A DNA stretch of 9,227 bases, from positions 1 to 9,227 of the forward strand of contig DASWOP010000211.1 in assembly GCA_036404255.1 (NCBI GenBank), given 5' to 3'. This DNA comes from JARLFX01 sp036404255 (lineage in GTDB: Bacteria; Acidobacteriota; Terriglobia; Terriglobales; Acidobacteriaceae). Below the pieces are notes generated by a model. That model did not search any database. It was not told where the DNA came from and saw nothing but the letters and a program-made list of their open reading frames with translations. The stretch's first letter is position 1. Every line of letters starts with the position of its first letter. The translations under genes and the position numbers were made by a program. Positions 1 through 5,943 of the stretch are shown here, piece after piece.

Positions 1-129
1 GCTGGAGACTGGGTTCTGGCTTTCCAGCTTGGCCAGCACTGTTGCTTGCAGACCATTGGTCACGCGGTTCAGCCGTACCAACGGAGTATGTCCAATGAGT
101 TCAGTTACATTTGCGGCAATATGCGCCAT
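1..129 (-). CDS. cysK: Cysteine synthase (O-acetylserine sulfhydrylase), N-terminal 43 residues, cut by window edge
   Basis: Makes L-cysteine from O-acetylserine and sulfide with PLP, in the cytoplasm, as the last step of sulfur assimilation. Reading leftward from the ATG at 129-127 gives a protein beginning MAHIAANVTELIGHTPLVRL, and the visible part ends KLESQNPVSS. The blocks ELIGHTPLVRLNRV and KLESQNP are the classic N-terminus of the CysK/CysM family. The PLP lysine usually follows within a few residues of the NP motif, so it lies just outside the window. An AAGAGGAG ribosome binding site at 136-143, six bases from the ATG, fixes the start. A perfect 7-bp hairpin abuts that site. The gene follows the symporter on the same strand, but the 253-base gap suggests its own promoter. 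CysK and CysM cannot be told apart from 43 residues. Family assignment is confident. Confidence 0.9.
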   Translation of the reverse strand, partial: MAHIAANVTELIGHTPLVRLNRVTNGLQATVLAKLESQNPVSS

Positions 130-382
130 ACAATACTCCTCTTCCGGGAAGGATCCCGGATCATTGCGTTGAGATTTCAGCGATGGGTAGTGGAGCTATC
201 CGCCGGGGAAGTTACACAGGGATTAGGACACAGCTATGCTCGGAGCTCTCACCAAGGCGGTGTTTTAGCGACATCGAGGCATGAAGACAGGTTAGTCCGT
301 AGCGCATTAGATTGCAAACGAGAGTCAATCCCTTGACAAAGCCTTTTCTGTAAACCTCACCACGTATGGCACCCAGTTGCTT
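130..382 (-). promoter_or_regulatory. Leader/intergenic region between symporter and cysK, with candidate promoter
   Basis: This 253-base stretch holds no gene I can support. On the minus strand TTGTCA (339-334), a 17-base spacer and TGCAAT (316-311) form a candidate sigma-70-type promoter (5/6 and 4/6 to consensus). It would give a leader of about 175 bases before cysK. That is long for a plain leader and could carry a regulatory RNA, but I do not recognise any riboswitch class in it. No convincing terminator follows the symporter stop at 383. The promoter is predicted by eye only. Confidence 0.35.
136..160 (-). promoter_or_regulatory. cysK ribosome binding site with abutting hairpin
   Basis: On the minus strand TCCGGGA (160-154), loop TCCT, TCCCGGA (149-143) forms a perfect 7-bp GC-rich stem. 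The AGAGGAG ribosome binding site (142-136) starts at the very next base, with a 6-base spacer to the ATG at 129. The stem does not cover the site, so it could stabilise the mRNA or act as a translation-control element. Hairpin and ribosome binding site are seen directly; any regulatory role is inference. Confidence 0.5.
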
Positions 383-1798
383 TCAGCTGGCTGACGGGGC
401 TGACGGGACGGCCAGAACTCCCTCAGAGCGCGCGATGATGGCGCTGGCCATGCAATTGCCCACGACATTCATCATGGTGCGGCCCATGTCCATCAGGGTA
501 TCGACACCAAGGATGAGAAGGATGGGCGTTGTCGGGATATGAATTGCGCTGGCCGTCGCCAGCAAGACCACTAATACAGCACGCGGCACGCCGGCGACGC
601 CTTTGCTAGCCAGCAACAAAGTAGCGAGCACACCGATCTGCTGGCCAACACTGAGATGTATCCCGGCAGCCTGCGCTGCGAACACCGCGGCCATGGAAAG
701 ATAAACGCTGGACCCATCCATGTTGAAGCTGTATCCGGTGGGGATCACGAACGAAACAATCCACCGGGGCACACCGAACTCTTCCATGCGCTCCATTGCG
801 ATCGGCAGCGCAGCTTCTGACGTGGTAGTCGCAAAACCGATCGCCGCAGGCTCACCGATTGCGGCAATGAATCTTCGTAGGGGTATGCGAAAGATAAGGA
901 GGATCGGAATGAGAACGAGCAGGCAGAATGCGGCCAGAGCGGCGTAGTAGGTCAGGACGAGCTTGCAGAGCGGAAGTAAGGTTGCCAAGCCCATGCTGGC
1001 CACGGTGTAAGCCAGCGCCGCACCCGCGGCAAGCGGCGCGAGGTACATGACGATGCGGGTGATCTGAAACATGGTATCCGCCAGAGATTGCAGCACAGCA
1101 ACGAGGGGTGCGCGTTTCTGCTGGGACAACATGGCGAGCGCCGATCCGAAGAGCAGCGAAAAAATTGCGACCTGCAAGACCTGGTTCTGCGAAACAGCCA
1201 GAGCAATATTCTCTGGAAAGATATTGACGAGGGTCTGCTGCCAGGTGTGAACCGCCTGCACAACACCAGCCGGCTCAGCAGATGCGGGTGGCAAAGTAAT
1301 GCCCCAGCCTGCGCCGGAGAAGTTCATTGAGAGCGTACCGATGATGAGGCCGAGAGTGGTGACAACTTCAAAGTAAATGAGCGCCTTCAACGCGACGCGG
1401 CCAACGGAGCGCAGTTGGGTGTGCGCCGCAATGCCGGTAGTGATGGTGGCAAAGAGCAGGGGCGCCACGATCATGCGGATGAGGCGCAGAAACAGATCGC
1501 CGAGGAAGTGCATTTGAACGGCGAAGCGGGGCGCATCCAGACCAAGCTCCGCGCCCACCAGCATGGCGAAGAATGTCCACAGCATGAGTGAGGATCGCGG
1601 CAGGATGGCAACGGCAAACAACACGATGGAGAACGAGCGCAGCGCAACAGCGAGCGCTGGATGCCCGACCAGGCTGGCCGCGACTCCGCCAAGCCATAGA
1701 GGAATACCTACCAGGGCAAGGATGAGAGTAACCCTGAGCAGGTTGTGCCGGGATGTTGTGGTCGAGTTGGGCATCACATGAGAAGACAAGAGTGGCAT
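383..1798 (-). CDS. Dicarboxylate/amino-acid:cation symporter (SLC1/GltP-DctA family)
   Basis: Inner-membrane secondary transporter importing acidic amino acids or C4-dicarboxylates with H+ or Na+. The 471 residues are within the usual family size and almost wholly hydrophobic. Family landmarks appear in order: FLRLIRMIVAPLLFATITTGIA (about 103-124), hairpin-1 motif TTTSEAALP (324-332), the unwound TM7 motif NMDGSS (359-364), hairpin 2 around ASKGVAGVP (397-405), and TM8 VDTLMDMGRTMMNVVGN (432-448). Against the archaeal GltPh structure, the substrate-contacting D394, R397 and N401 align with D437, R440 and N444, which favours an aspartate/glutamate-type substrate. The sodium ligand D405 aligns with N448. 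The start is uncertain: neither the ATG at 1798 nor the in-frame ATG at 1774 has a good ribosome binding site. It lies 75 bases downstream of the threonine synthase on the same strand. Family is sure, substrate is inferred. Confidence 0.9.
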   Translation of the reverse strand: MPLLSSHVMPNSTTTSRHNLLRVTLILALVGIPLWLGGVAASLVGHPALAVALRSFSIVLFAVAILPRSSLMLWTFFAMLVGAELGLDAPRFAVQMHFLGDLFLRLIRMIVAPLLFATITTGIAAHTQLRSVGRVALKALIYFEVVTTLGLIIGTLSMNFSGAGWGITLPPASAEPAGVVQAVHTWQQTLVNIFPENIALAVSQNQVLQVAIFSLLFGSALAMLSQQKRAPLVAVLQSLADTMFQITRIVMYLAPLAAGAALAYTVASMGLATLLPLCKLVLTYYAALAAFCLLVLIPILLIFRIPLRRFIAAIGEPAAIGFATTTSEAALPIAMERMEEFGVPRWIVSFVIPTGYSFNMDGSSVYLSMAAVFAAQAAGIHLSVGQQIGVLATLLLASKGVAGVPRAVLVVLLATASAIHIPTTPILLILGVDTLMDMGRTMMNVVGNCMASAIIARSEGVLAVPSAPSAS

Positions 1799-1800
1799 TC

Positions 1801-1835
1801 ACTATGCTGCACTGTCTTACAACCGGACTATGCTG
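1801..1835. repeat. 9-bp direct repeat upstream of the symporter
   Basis: ACTATGCTG occurs at 1801-1809 and again at 1827-1835, 26 bases apart, in the short gap before the symporter start at 1798. On the minus (coding) strand it reads CAGCATAGT twice. The spacing is about two and a half helical turns, so same-face protein binding is not clearly favoured. A repeat of this length may be chance. Confidence 0.25.
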
Positions 1836-1838
1836 TCA

Positions 1839-1865
1839 GGGCGCTTCGCGGCTTGCGAAGCGCCC
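1839..1865 (-). terminator. Strong hairpin downstream of the threonine synthase; possible terminator or attenuator
   Basis: GGGCGCTTCGC (1839-1849) and GCGAAGCGCCC (1855-1865) form a perfect 11-bp stem with a 5-base loop. It sits 8 bases past the threonine synthase stop (1874) and about 40 bases before the symporter start. Neither side carries a T-run, so it is not a textbook intrinsic terminator. It could be a weak terminator, an mRNA 3'-end stabiliser, or a processing site giving the two genes different expression. The stem is seen directly; the function is open. Confidence 0.5.
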
Positions 1866-1873
1866 CGCAGAGA

Positions 1874-3088
1874 TCAGGTAGTTTGCAGTTCAACGACCGG
1901 GCGCTGCAGGTTCATGGCCACAGCCGTTACATCGGTGTATTTCAGCCCGGCTCCCGTGTTGAACAACACAACGCGGTCTGACGACTTGAGGAATCCATTG
2001 GCGAGCAACTGGTCATAGGCAGCGGTAACAGCGGCGCCTTCCGGCGAGAGGAAGATGCCTTCATTGCGCGCCCAGTCCAGAATGGAAGCCAGCAGCACAT
2101 CGTCGTTAAGTGAAAGTGCAAGACCGCCCGAGTCACGCAGGATGTCGAGAATAATGTAGTCGCCGTATGGCTTGGGAACGCGGAGGCCAGAGGCGAACGT
2201 AGCAGCATTCTGCCACATCTGGCTTGCATGGGCTCCCGCATCGTAGGCGCGTGCGACGGGCGCACAACCTGCTGCCTGCACGGCGATCATCTTTGGCCGC
2301 TTGCCCGGCCTGACCCAGCCGAGCTGCTCCAACTCTTCAAACGCCTTCCACATGCCGATCAGACCAACCCCGCCACCGGTCGGATAAAAGACTGCATCGG
2401 GATACTCCCAGCCGAGCTGCTCAACCAGTTCGTAGCCCATCGTCTTCTTGCCCTCGATGCGGAACGGTTCCTTCAGCGTGGAGACATCAAACCAATTCTC
2501 TTCCTGCTTGCGTTCGGAGACGATGCGGGCGCAATCGGAGATCAATCCATCCACCAGCGTGACGTTGGCGCCATATGCAACCGCTTCCACATAGTTGGCG
2601 AAGGGCACATCGCGCGGCATAAAGATGTGGGCTTCAATGCCAGCAGCAGCGGCGTATGCGGCGAGCGCTCCGGCTGCGTTCCCTGCTGATGGAACAGCCA
2701 GCTTGCGCAGGCCATAGTGCTGCGCCATGGTAACGGCCAGTGCAAGGCCACGAGCCTTGAACGTCCCCGTCGGATTTGCGCCTTCCTCTTTCAAAAACAC
2801 CCCCGGATACCGCTTGCTGTGCAGCATCGGCGTCCAACCCTCGCCCAACGTAACCGGCTGGACCTCGGGAAGCACCGAGCGATAGCGCCACATCCCCGTC
2901 CATGGGGAGGAAGCAGCATCGTGTGCGATAACATCCTGCGGCGAAGTGCCGTGGAGATGGGAAAGATCATAGCGAACGTAGAGCGCCCCGGCTGGCTGAT
3001 CAACACACTGAGTGCAGACCGTCTGTGGGATATCGGCGGAGATCTTTGCGTGGCAACGGGAACATTCCAGATAAGCAATAGCGGGCAT
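1874..3088 (-). CDS. thrC: Threonine synthase-type PLP enzyme with N-terminal zinc ribbon
   Basis: Probably converts O-phospho-L-homoserine to L-threonine with PLP in the cytoplasm. The 404 residues begin with a zinc-ribbon pattern (C9-X2-C12 and C25-X2-C28). The type-II PLP fold follows: NPTGTFKARG (105-114) with the Schiff-base lysine K111, AVPSAGNAAG (131-140) as the substrate/cofactor loop, the phosphate-binding glycine loop PTGGGVG (236-242), and TGAGLKY (378-384) near the C-terminus. Length and order match the zinc-ribbon threonine synthases of bacteria and archaea. The ATG at 3088 has GAGGA about nine bases upstream. It is divergent from the GntR regulator and upstream of the symporter. 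Hom or thrB are not adjacent, so this may be a regulated extra copy or a related PLP lyase acting on another phospho- or hydroxy-amino acid. The fold is certain, the exact reaction likely. Confidence 0.85.
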   Translation of the reverse strand: MPAIAYLECSRCHAKISADIPQTVCTQCVDQPAGALYVRYDLSHLHGTSPQDVIAHDAASSPWTGMWRYRSVLPEVQPVTLGEGWTPMLHSKRYPGVFLKEEGANPTGTFKARGLALAVTMAQHYGLRKLAVPSAGNAAGALAAYAAAAGIEAHIFMPRDVPFANYVEAVAYGANVTLVDGLISDCARIVSERKQEENWFDVSTLKEPFRIEGKKTMGYELVEQLGWEYPDAVFYPTGGGVGLIGMWKAFEELEQLGWVRPGKRPKMIAVQAAGCAPVARAYDAGAHASQMWQNAATFASGLRVPKPYGDYIILDILRDSGGLALSLNDDVLLASILDWARNEGIFLSPEGAAVTAAYDQLLANGFLKSSDRVVLFNTGAGLKYTDVTAVAMNLQRPVVELQTT

Positions 3089-3164
3089 GAACGAGGATCC
3101 TCAAGACTGCATGTTGATATTTCATATACTACATGGCGAGTTCGATAGAATGCGAGAAGCCCTT
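3089..3164. promoter_or_regulatory. Divergent promoter/operator region between thrC and the GntR regulator
   Basis: The thrC ATG is at 3088, and an in-frame ATG for the regulator occurs as early as 3087, which would leave no room for promoters. On the plus strand TATACT (3125-3130) is a 5/6 match to a -10 box, with a weak AAGACT (3103-3108) 16 bases upstream. It points to a transcription start near 3137 and hence a regulator start at 3150 or later. The AT-rich core TGATATTTCATATACTACA (3114-3132) is the best place for a regulator operator, though its symmetry is poor. No good minus-strand -35 box was found. The location is well constrained; the precise boxes are tentative. Confidence 0.4.
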
Positions 3165-3830
3165 ATGACCTTCATGAAAAAGATCGAAGCTCCGCAAAAC
3201 CTTACCGCGCTCGCCTACGAAAACATTAAGAACTACATTCTTCGGGAAGACCTGGATGAAGAGACCAGGCTGACGGAGGAGTCGCTTTCGACTCAGCTTG
3301 GAATCAGCAAGTCTCCCGTGCGCGAAGCGTTGAACAGTCTGCATACCGAAGGCCTCATCCGCATTGAGTCGCGCCGGGGCGCCTATCTGCGCCGGTTTAC
3401 GGCACAGGAGGTTAAGGACCTGTACGATCTTCGCGAAGCACTTGAGGTATATGCCGTGGGAGCAGCGATCGTAACACCCGAGTTGCTTGCCGATCTGCGG
3501 CAAAGTACGCTGCACACGCGCAGACTGCTGAAGTCTAACGATCGAATCGGACATATCGAAGAAGACACAAAGTTCCATGGTTTAATTGCCACCGCAACAG
3601 GTAATGCCGAGTTATGTCGAGTCCTGAAAAATATTCAGAACCAGATATGGTTATGCCGGCGAAAAACGTATGATCTCTCCGCCTCCACATCACCCGATGC
3701 TCACAAGGCGATCGTTGAAGCGCTGGAGAAGGGCAACCGTAAAGCGGCAGAGAGTGCAATGCGTAAACACATTGCACTGGTACGTGAACGTCTGATCCAT
3801 TTCATGCAACAGAAAGATGGACGGAGTTAG
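3165..3830 (+). CDS. GntR-family transcriptional regulator, FCD (FadR) subfamily
   Basis: DNA-binding regulator that usually represses neighbouring genes until a small carboxylated metabolite binds. The N-terminal winged helix-turn-helix runs from ALAYENIKNYILR to RRGAYLRRF, with the hallmark SKSPVREALNSLHTEGLI. The C-terminal all-helical FCD domain shows the metal-site pattern D-X3-H (DTKFH, 3564-3578), a histidine in SPDAHKAI and another in MRKHIALVRERL, so the effector site appears intact. The frame is open back to an ATG at 3087, but that would abut the divergent thrC start. I prefer the ATG at 3165 because GAGAAG (3154-3159) sits five bases upstream and the product (221 residues) has normal family length. 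ATGs at 3150 and 3174 are alternatives. It probably controls thrC and itself; the ligand is unknown. Confidence 0.88.
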   Translation: MTFMKKIEAPQNLTALAYENIKNYILREDLDEETRLTEESLSTQLGISKSPVREALNSLHTEGLIRIESRRGAYLRRFTAQEVKDLYDLREALEVYAVGAAIVTPELLADLRQSTLHTRRLLKSNDRIGHIEEDTKFHGLIATATGNAELCRVLKNIQNQIWLCRRKTYDLSASTSPDAHKAIVEALEKGNRKAAESAMRKHIALVRERLIHFMQQKDGRS

Positions 3831-3837
3831 AGCACAA

Positions 3838-3922
3838 TTTACAAGTTCGTCTTACTCTTTATGCAAGGACATCTTCTTGTAAAGGATGGGCCACGAACGA
3901 CGCGCTGATTCACGGTCCATCC
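3838..3922. terminator. Two adjacent inverted repeats between convergent genes; possible bidirectional terminator
   Basis: TTTACAAG (3838-3845) pairs with CTTGTAAA (3876-3883) across a 30-base loop. Immediately after it, GGATGGGCC (3884-3892) pairs with GGTCCATCC (3914-3922), with one G-U pair and a 21-base loop. They lie between the regulator stop at 3830 and the peptidase stop at 3954, where transcripts from both sides must end. Both loops are large and no T-run of usual length follows, so these are weak terminator candidates. The remaining bases of this 123-base gap hold nothing recognisable. Confidence 0.3.
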
Positions 3923-3953
3923 CGTCACAATAAGTGTATTTAGAGATTCATTC

Positions 3954-5930
3954 CTACCTAATACCTTCCTCGTCGAGAACGATTTCCTGTGTCGAAGTAA
4001 TACTTCGTCCCGACTGTGGCTGTAGATAGTAGTTCAGGAATGCAAGCTGTTTCCGCCACGCATCCAGCCGATGGTCCTTCTGCGCGAAACCATGTAGCTC
4101 CTTCGGATAGGTGAAGTATAAGTATGGCTTGTTCGCTTTCTTCAACGCCGCCGTAAACTCCTGCGATTCATACGGCGGAACCTGCGGATCATCTTCTCCG
4201 TGCATGATGAGCAGAGGCGCCGTAATCCTGGGAACATCGGCCAGAATATTCGCCTTCCGATAAACCTCCGGCTTCTGTTGCAACGTGCCACCCATCTTGG
4301 TGGTCCAGCGCACCGCCGACGAACGGTTTGTTCGCTCGATAAACGAAGCGCGATCCACGACTCCATACAGTTCGATCGCAGCATGGAAGACGTTTGGCTG
4401 CTTGGTGACCTCATATGCAACCATGGTGCCTCCATGGCTTCCACCGCCAATGCCGATCCGTTCCTTATCTGCAAGGCCGTGCGATACCAAATATGCAGCA
4501 CCGAGAGCGACATCGTCAACCTCACCGCCGCCGCTGTCCTCCACATTCAGATTGCGAAATTTCTCGCCGTATCCGCTGCTGCCGCGATAGTTTGGCTGGA
4601 GCACAACATACCCATGTTGCGCTAGGTAGAGAGCCCACGGATCCCAACCGAGATTGTCCTGCGCCTCCGGCCCTCCGTGAATCCAGAGCACAGCAGGATA
4701 GCGTTTGTCTGCTGCATAGTTCAGCGGCTTATAGAGAATGGCCGCAACTTCCAGACCATCCTTACTCTTGTAGCGCACCACCTCTGGTTGCGTCAGCCCG
4801 GTGTGTGCAAAATTTACCGGCTGCGTACGAATCAGAATCCGCGAGGTGCTTCCATCCGCCTGCGCAACCGCAAGGCTCGCAGGCTCGAAGCTGGAAGTAT
4901 GCAGGAAGTAAATCTGCTGTCCATCTGGCGACCATTTCGGATCACCTTCAACACCTGCCGATACAACAGCCAGTGGCTGCGGCTGCCCACCATGCACCGC
5001 AACGACCCATACATGGCGCTCCTCTGGCTTGTCGCGGTTTGAGACGAACGCCAGTTGTTTTCCATCGGGCGAAAAGACAGGACTTGCATCCTCTGATTCA
5101 CCCGTAGTGAGGGCCTTCGGCGCTCCTCCAGCCGCAGGCACAAGATAGATTTTGTCCCAGCCCGACTCCTGCAGCACAACGGCGATCGACTTCCCATCCG
5201 GCGACCACTCTGGATGGCGAATGGCCCAGCCCCCACCGCGATCCTCCTTCGCCGTATACACTGCCGCGGGCTCACCCTTGAATCGTCCCGTCACCGTATC
5301 GAAGTTTGCCACAAACAAGCGGCCACTGAAATGTTCCCGCGAGCGCTCGACGTAAGCGATTTGTGTGCCGTCTGGCGACCATGCCGCATTTTCCGCATCG
5401 CCCGAAGTTGAAGTGAGCAGCGTAGTGGTCAGACCGTCATGGCTCACAATACCGAGATCGGAATGCCCACGGCGACCGGTTTCAAAGAGAATCCACTTAC
5501 CATCCGGCGACCACTGTGGTGCTCGATCCGCTGCAGTACGCGGATCGCCCGCCCCCCGCCGGCCATCCGTCAGCCGCACAGGCTGGCCTCCGGTGGCATG
5601 AATCTTCCAGATAGCGCCCTCGCTGGAAAATGCGATTACCGTGCCATCCGGCGACCACTTGCTTCCCTGCTTACCACCTCCGCCTGTAGTAAGCGTAGAA
5701 GGCCACCCACCGGTGGAGGGTACGAGTGCGATCTGTCCGTTGTTCGAGATCGCAAACTGCTTTCCATCCGGCGAGAGGGAGATAGTAGAGAGGCCGCTGG
5801 CATCGATAAGATCTTCCAGCGTCAGTTTCGCTGGAGAACTTGTCTCGGCGGCCACCCGTGCTATAGGTGCGAGAGTGAGCGCCAGCAGCGCCCACCTCAT
5901 CACCGACGTTTTGCGAGTTGTACGATTCAT
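3954..5930 (-). CDS. Secreted S9-family (prolyl oligopeptidase/DPP-like) serine peptidase
   Basis: Cleaves peptides, probably small ones, in the periplasm. An N-terminal signal peptide (basic RTTRK, then a hydrophobic stretch, cleavage near RVAA/E) leads into a beta-propeller with seven SPDG repeats, the PD40 type, that gates access in this family. The alpha/beta-hydrolase domain follows from about residue 390: oxyanion-region WIHGGPEA, nucleophile Ser in GIGGGSHGG (S498 counted from the ATG at 5930), Asp in HGEDDPQVP (D581) and His in KELHGFA (H613). The catalytic triad is complete. The 658-residue length is normal for S9 enzymes of the DPP/acylaminoacyl-peptidase type. The frame also has TTG at 5936, but AAGGAG at 5938-5943 sits seven bases from the ATG at 5930, so I choose that start. 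It is the second gene of an operon with the TonB-dependent receptor. Family is confident, substrate unknown. Confidence 0.92.
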   Translation of the reverse strand: MNRTTRKTSVMRWALLALTLAPIARVAAETSSPAKLTLEDLIDASGLSTISLSPDGKQFAISNNGQIALVPSTGGWPSTLTTGGGGKQGSKWSPDGTVIAFSSEGAIWKIHATGGQPVRLTDGRRGAGDPRTAADRAPQWSPDGKWILFETGRRGHSDLGIVSHDGLTTTLLTSTSGDAENAAWSPDGTQIAYVERSREHFSGRLFVANFDTVTGRFKGEPAAVYTAKEDRGGGWAIRHPEWSPDGKSIAVVLQESGWDKIYLVPAAGGAPKALTTGESEDASPVFSPDGKQLAFVSNRDKPEERHVWVVAVHGGQPQPLAVVSAGVEGDPKWSPDGQQIYFLHTSSFEPASLAVAQADGSTSRILIRTQPVNFAHTGLTQPEVVRYKSKDGLEVAAILYKPLNYAADKRYPAVLWIHGGPEAQDNLGWDPWALYLAQHGYVVLQPNYRGSSGYGEKFRNLNVEDSGGGEVDDVALGAAYLVSHGLADKERIGIGGGSHGGTMVAYEVTKQPNVFHAAIELYGVVDRASFIERTNRSSAVRWTTKMGGTLQQKPEVYRKANILADVPRITAPLLIMHGEDDPQVPPYESQEFTAALKKANKPYLYFTYPKELHGFAQKDHRLDAWRKQLAFLNYYLQPQSGRSITSTQEIVLDEEGIR

Positions 5931-5937
5931 TGTCAAT

Positions 5938-5943
5938 CTCCTT
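5938..5943 (-). promoter_or_regulatory. Peptidase ribosome binding site overlapping the receptor stop codon
   Basis: On the minus strand the receptor ends in TAA (5944-5942), and those bases run directly into AAGGAG (5943-5938), giving TAAGGAG. After a 7-base spacer comes the peptidase ATG at 5930. Ribosomes finishing the receptor would be placed on the peptidase start, which implies translational coupling. This site also decides between the TTG at 5936, too close to the site to use it, and the ATG at 5930. Confidence 0.8.

Noticed and set aside
260..285. GTCGCTAAAAC in the cysK leader (minus strand), resembling the GCTAAA core of SAM-II riboswitches
   Set aside because: The required upstream stem and loop sequence and the pseudoknot pairing could not be found around it; a six-base match alone is easily chance.
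46..336. Plus-strand open frame of 96 codons at the left edge
   Set aside because: Antisense to the cysK start and its leader; the product has no recognisable features, while the minus strand gives an unmistakable cysteine synthase N-terminus.
333..338. Perfect TTGACA on the plus strand, a possible -35 box
   Set aside because: No acceptable -10 box follows at 16-18 bases and no plus-strand gene lies downstream.
2228..2689. Plus-strand open frame of 153 codons opposite the threonine synthase
   Set aside because: Fully antisense to a gene with intact catalytic motifs; no ribosome binding site or family signal.
4415..5107. Plus-strand open frame of about 230 codons opposite the peptidase gene
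   Set aside because: It lies wholly antisense to a well-supported S9 peptidase, has a Pro/Arg/His/Cys-rich composition typical of reversed high-GC coding DNA, and shows no domain motif.
5934..5936. TTG as the start codon of the S9 peptidase
   Set aside because: It lies one base from the AAGGAG site, too close for initiation, whereas the ATG at 5930 has ideal 7-base spacing.
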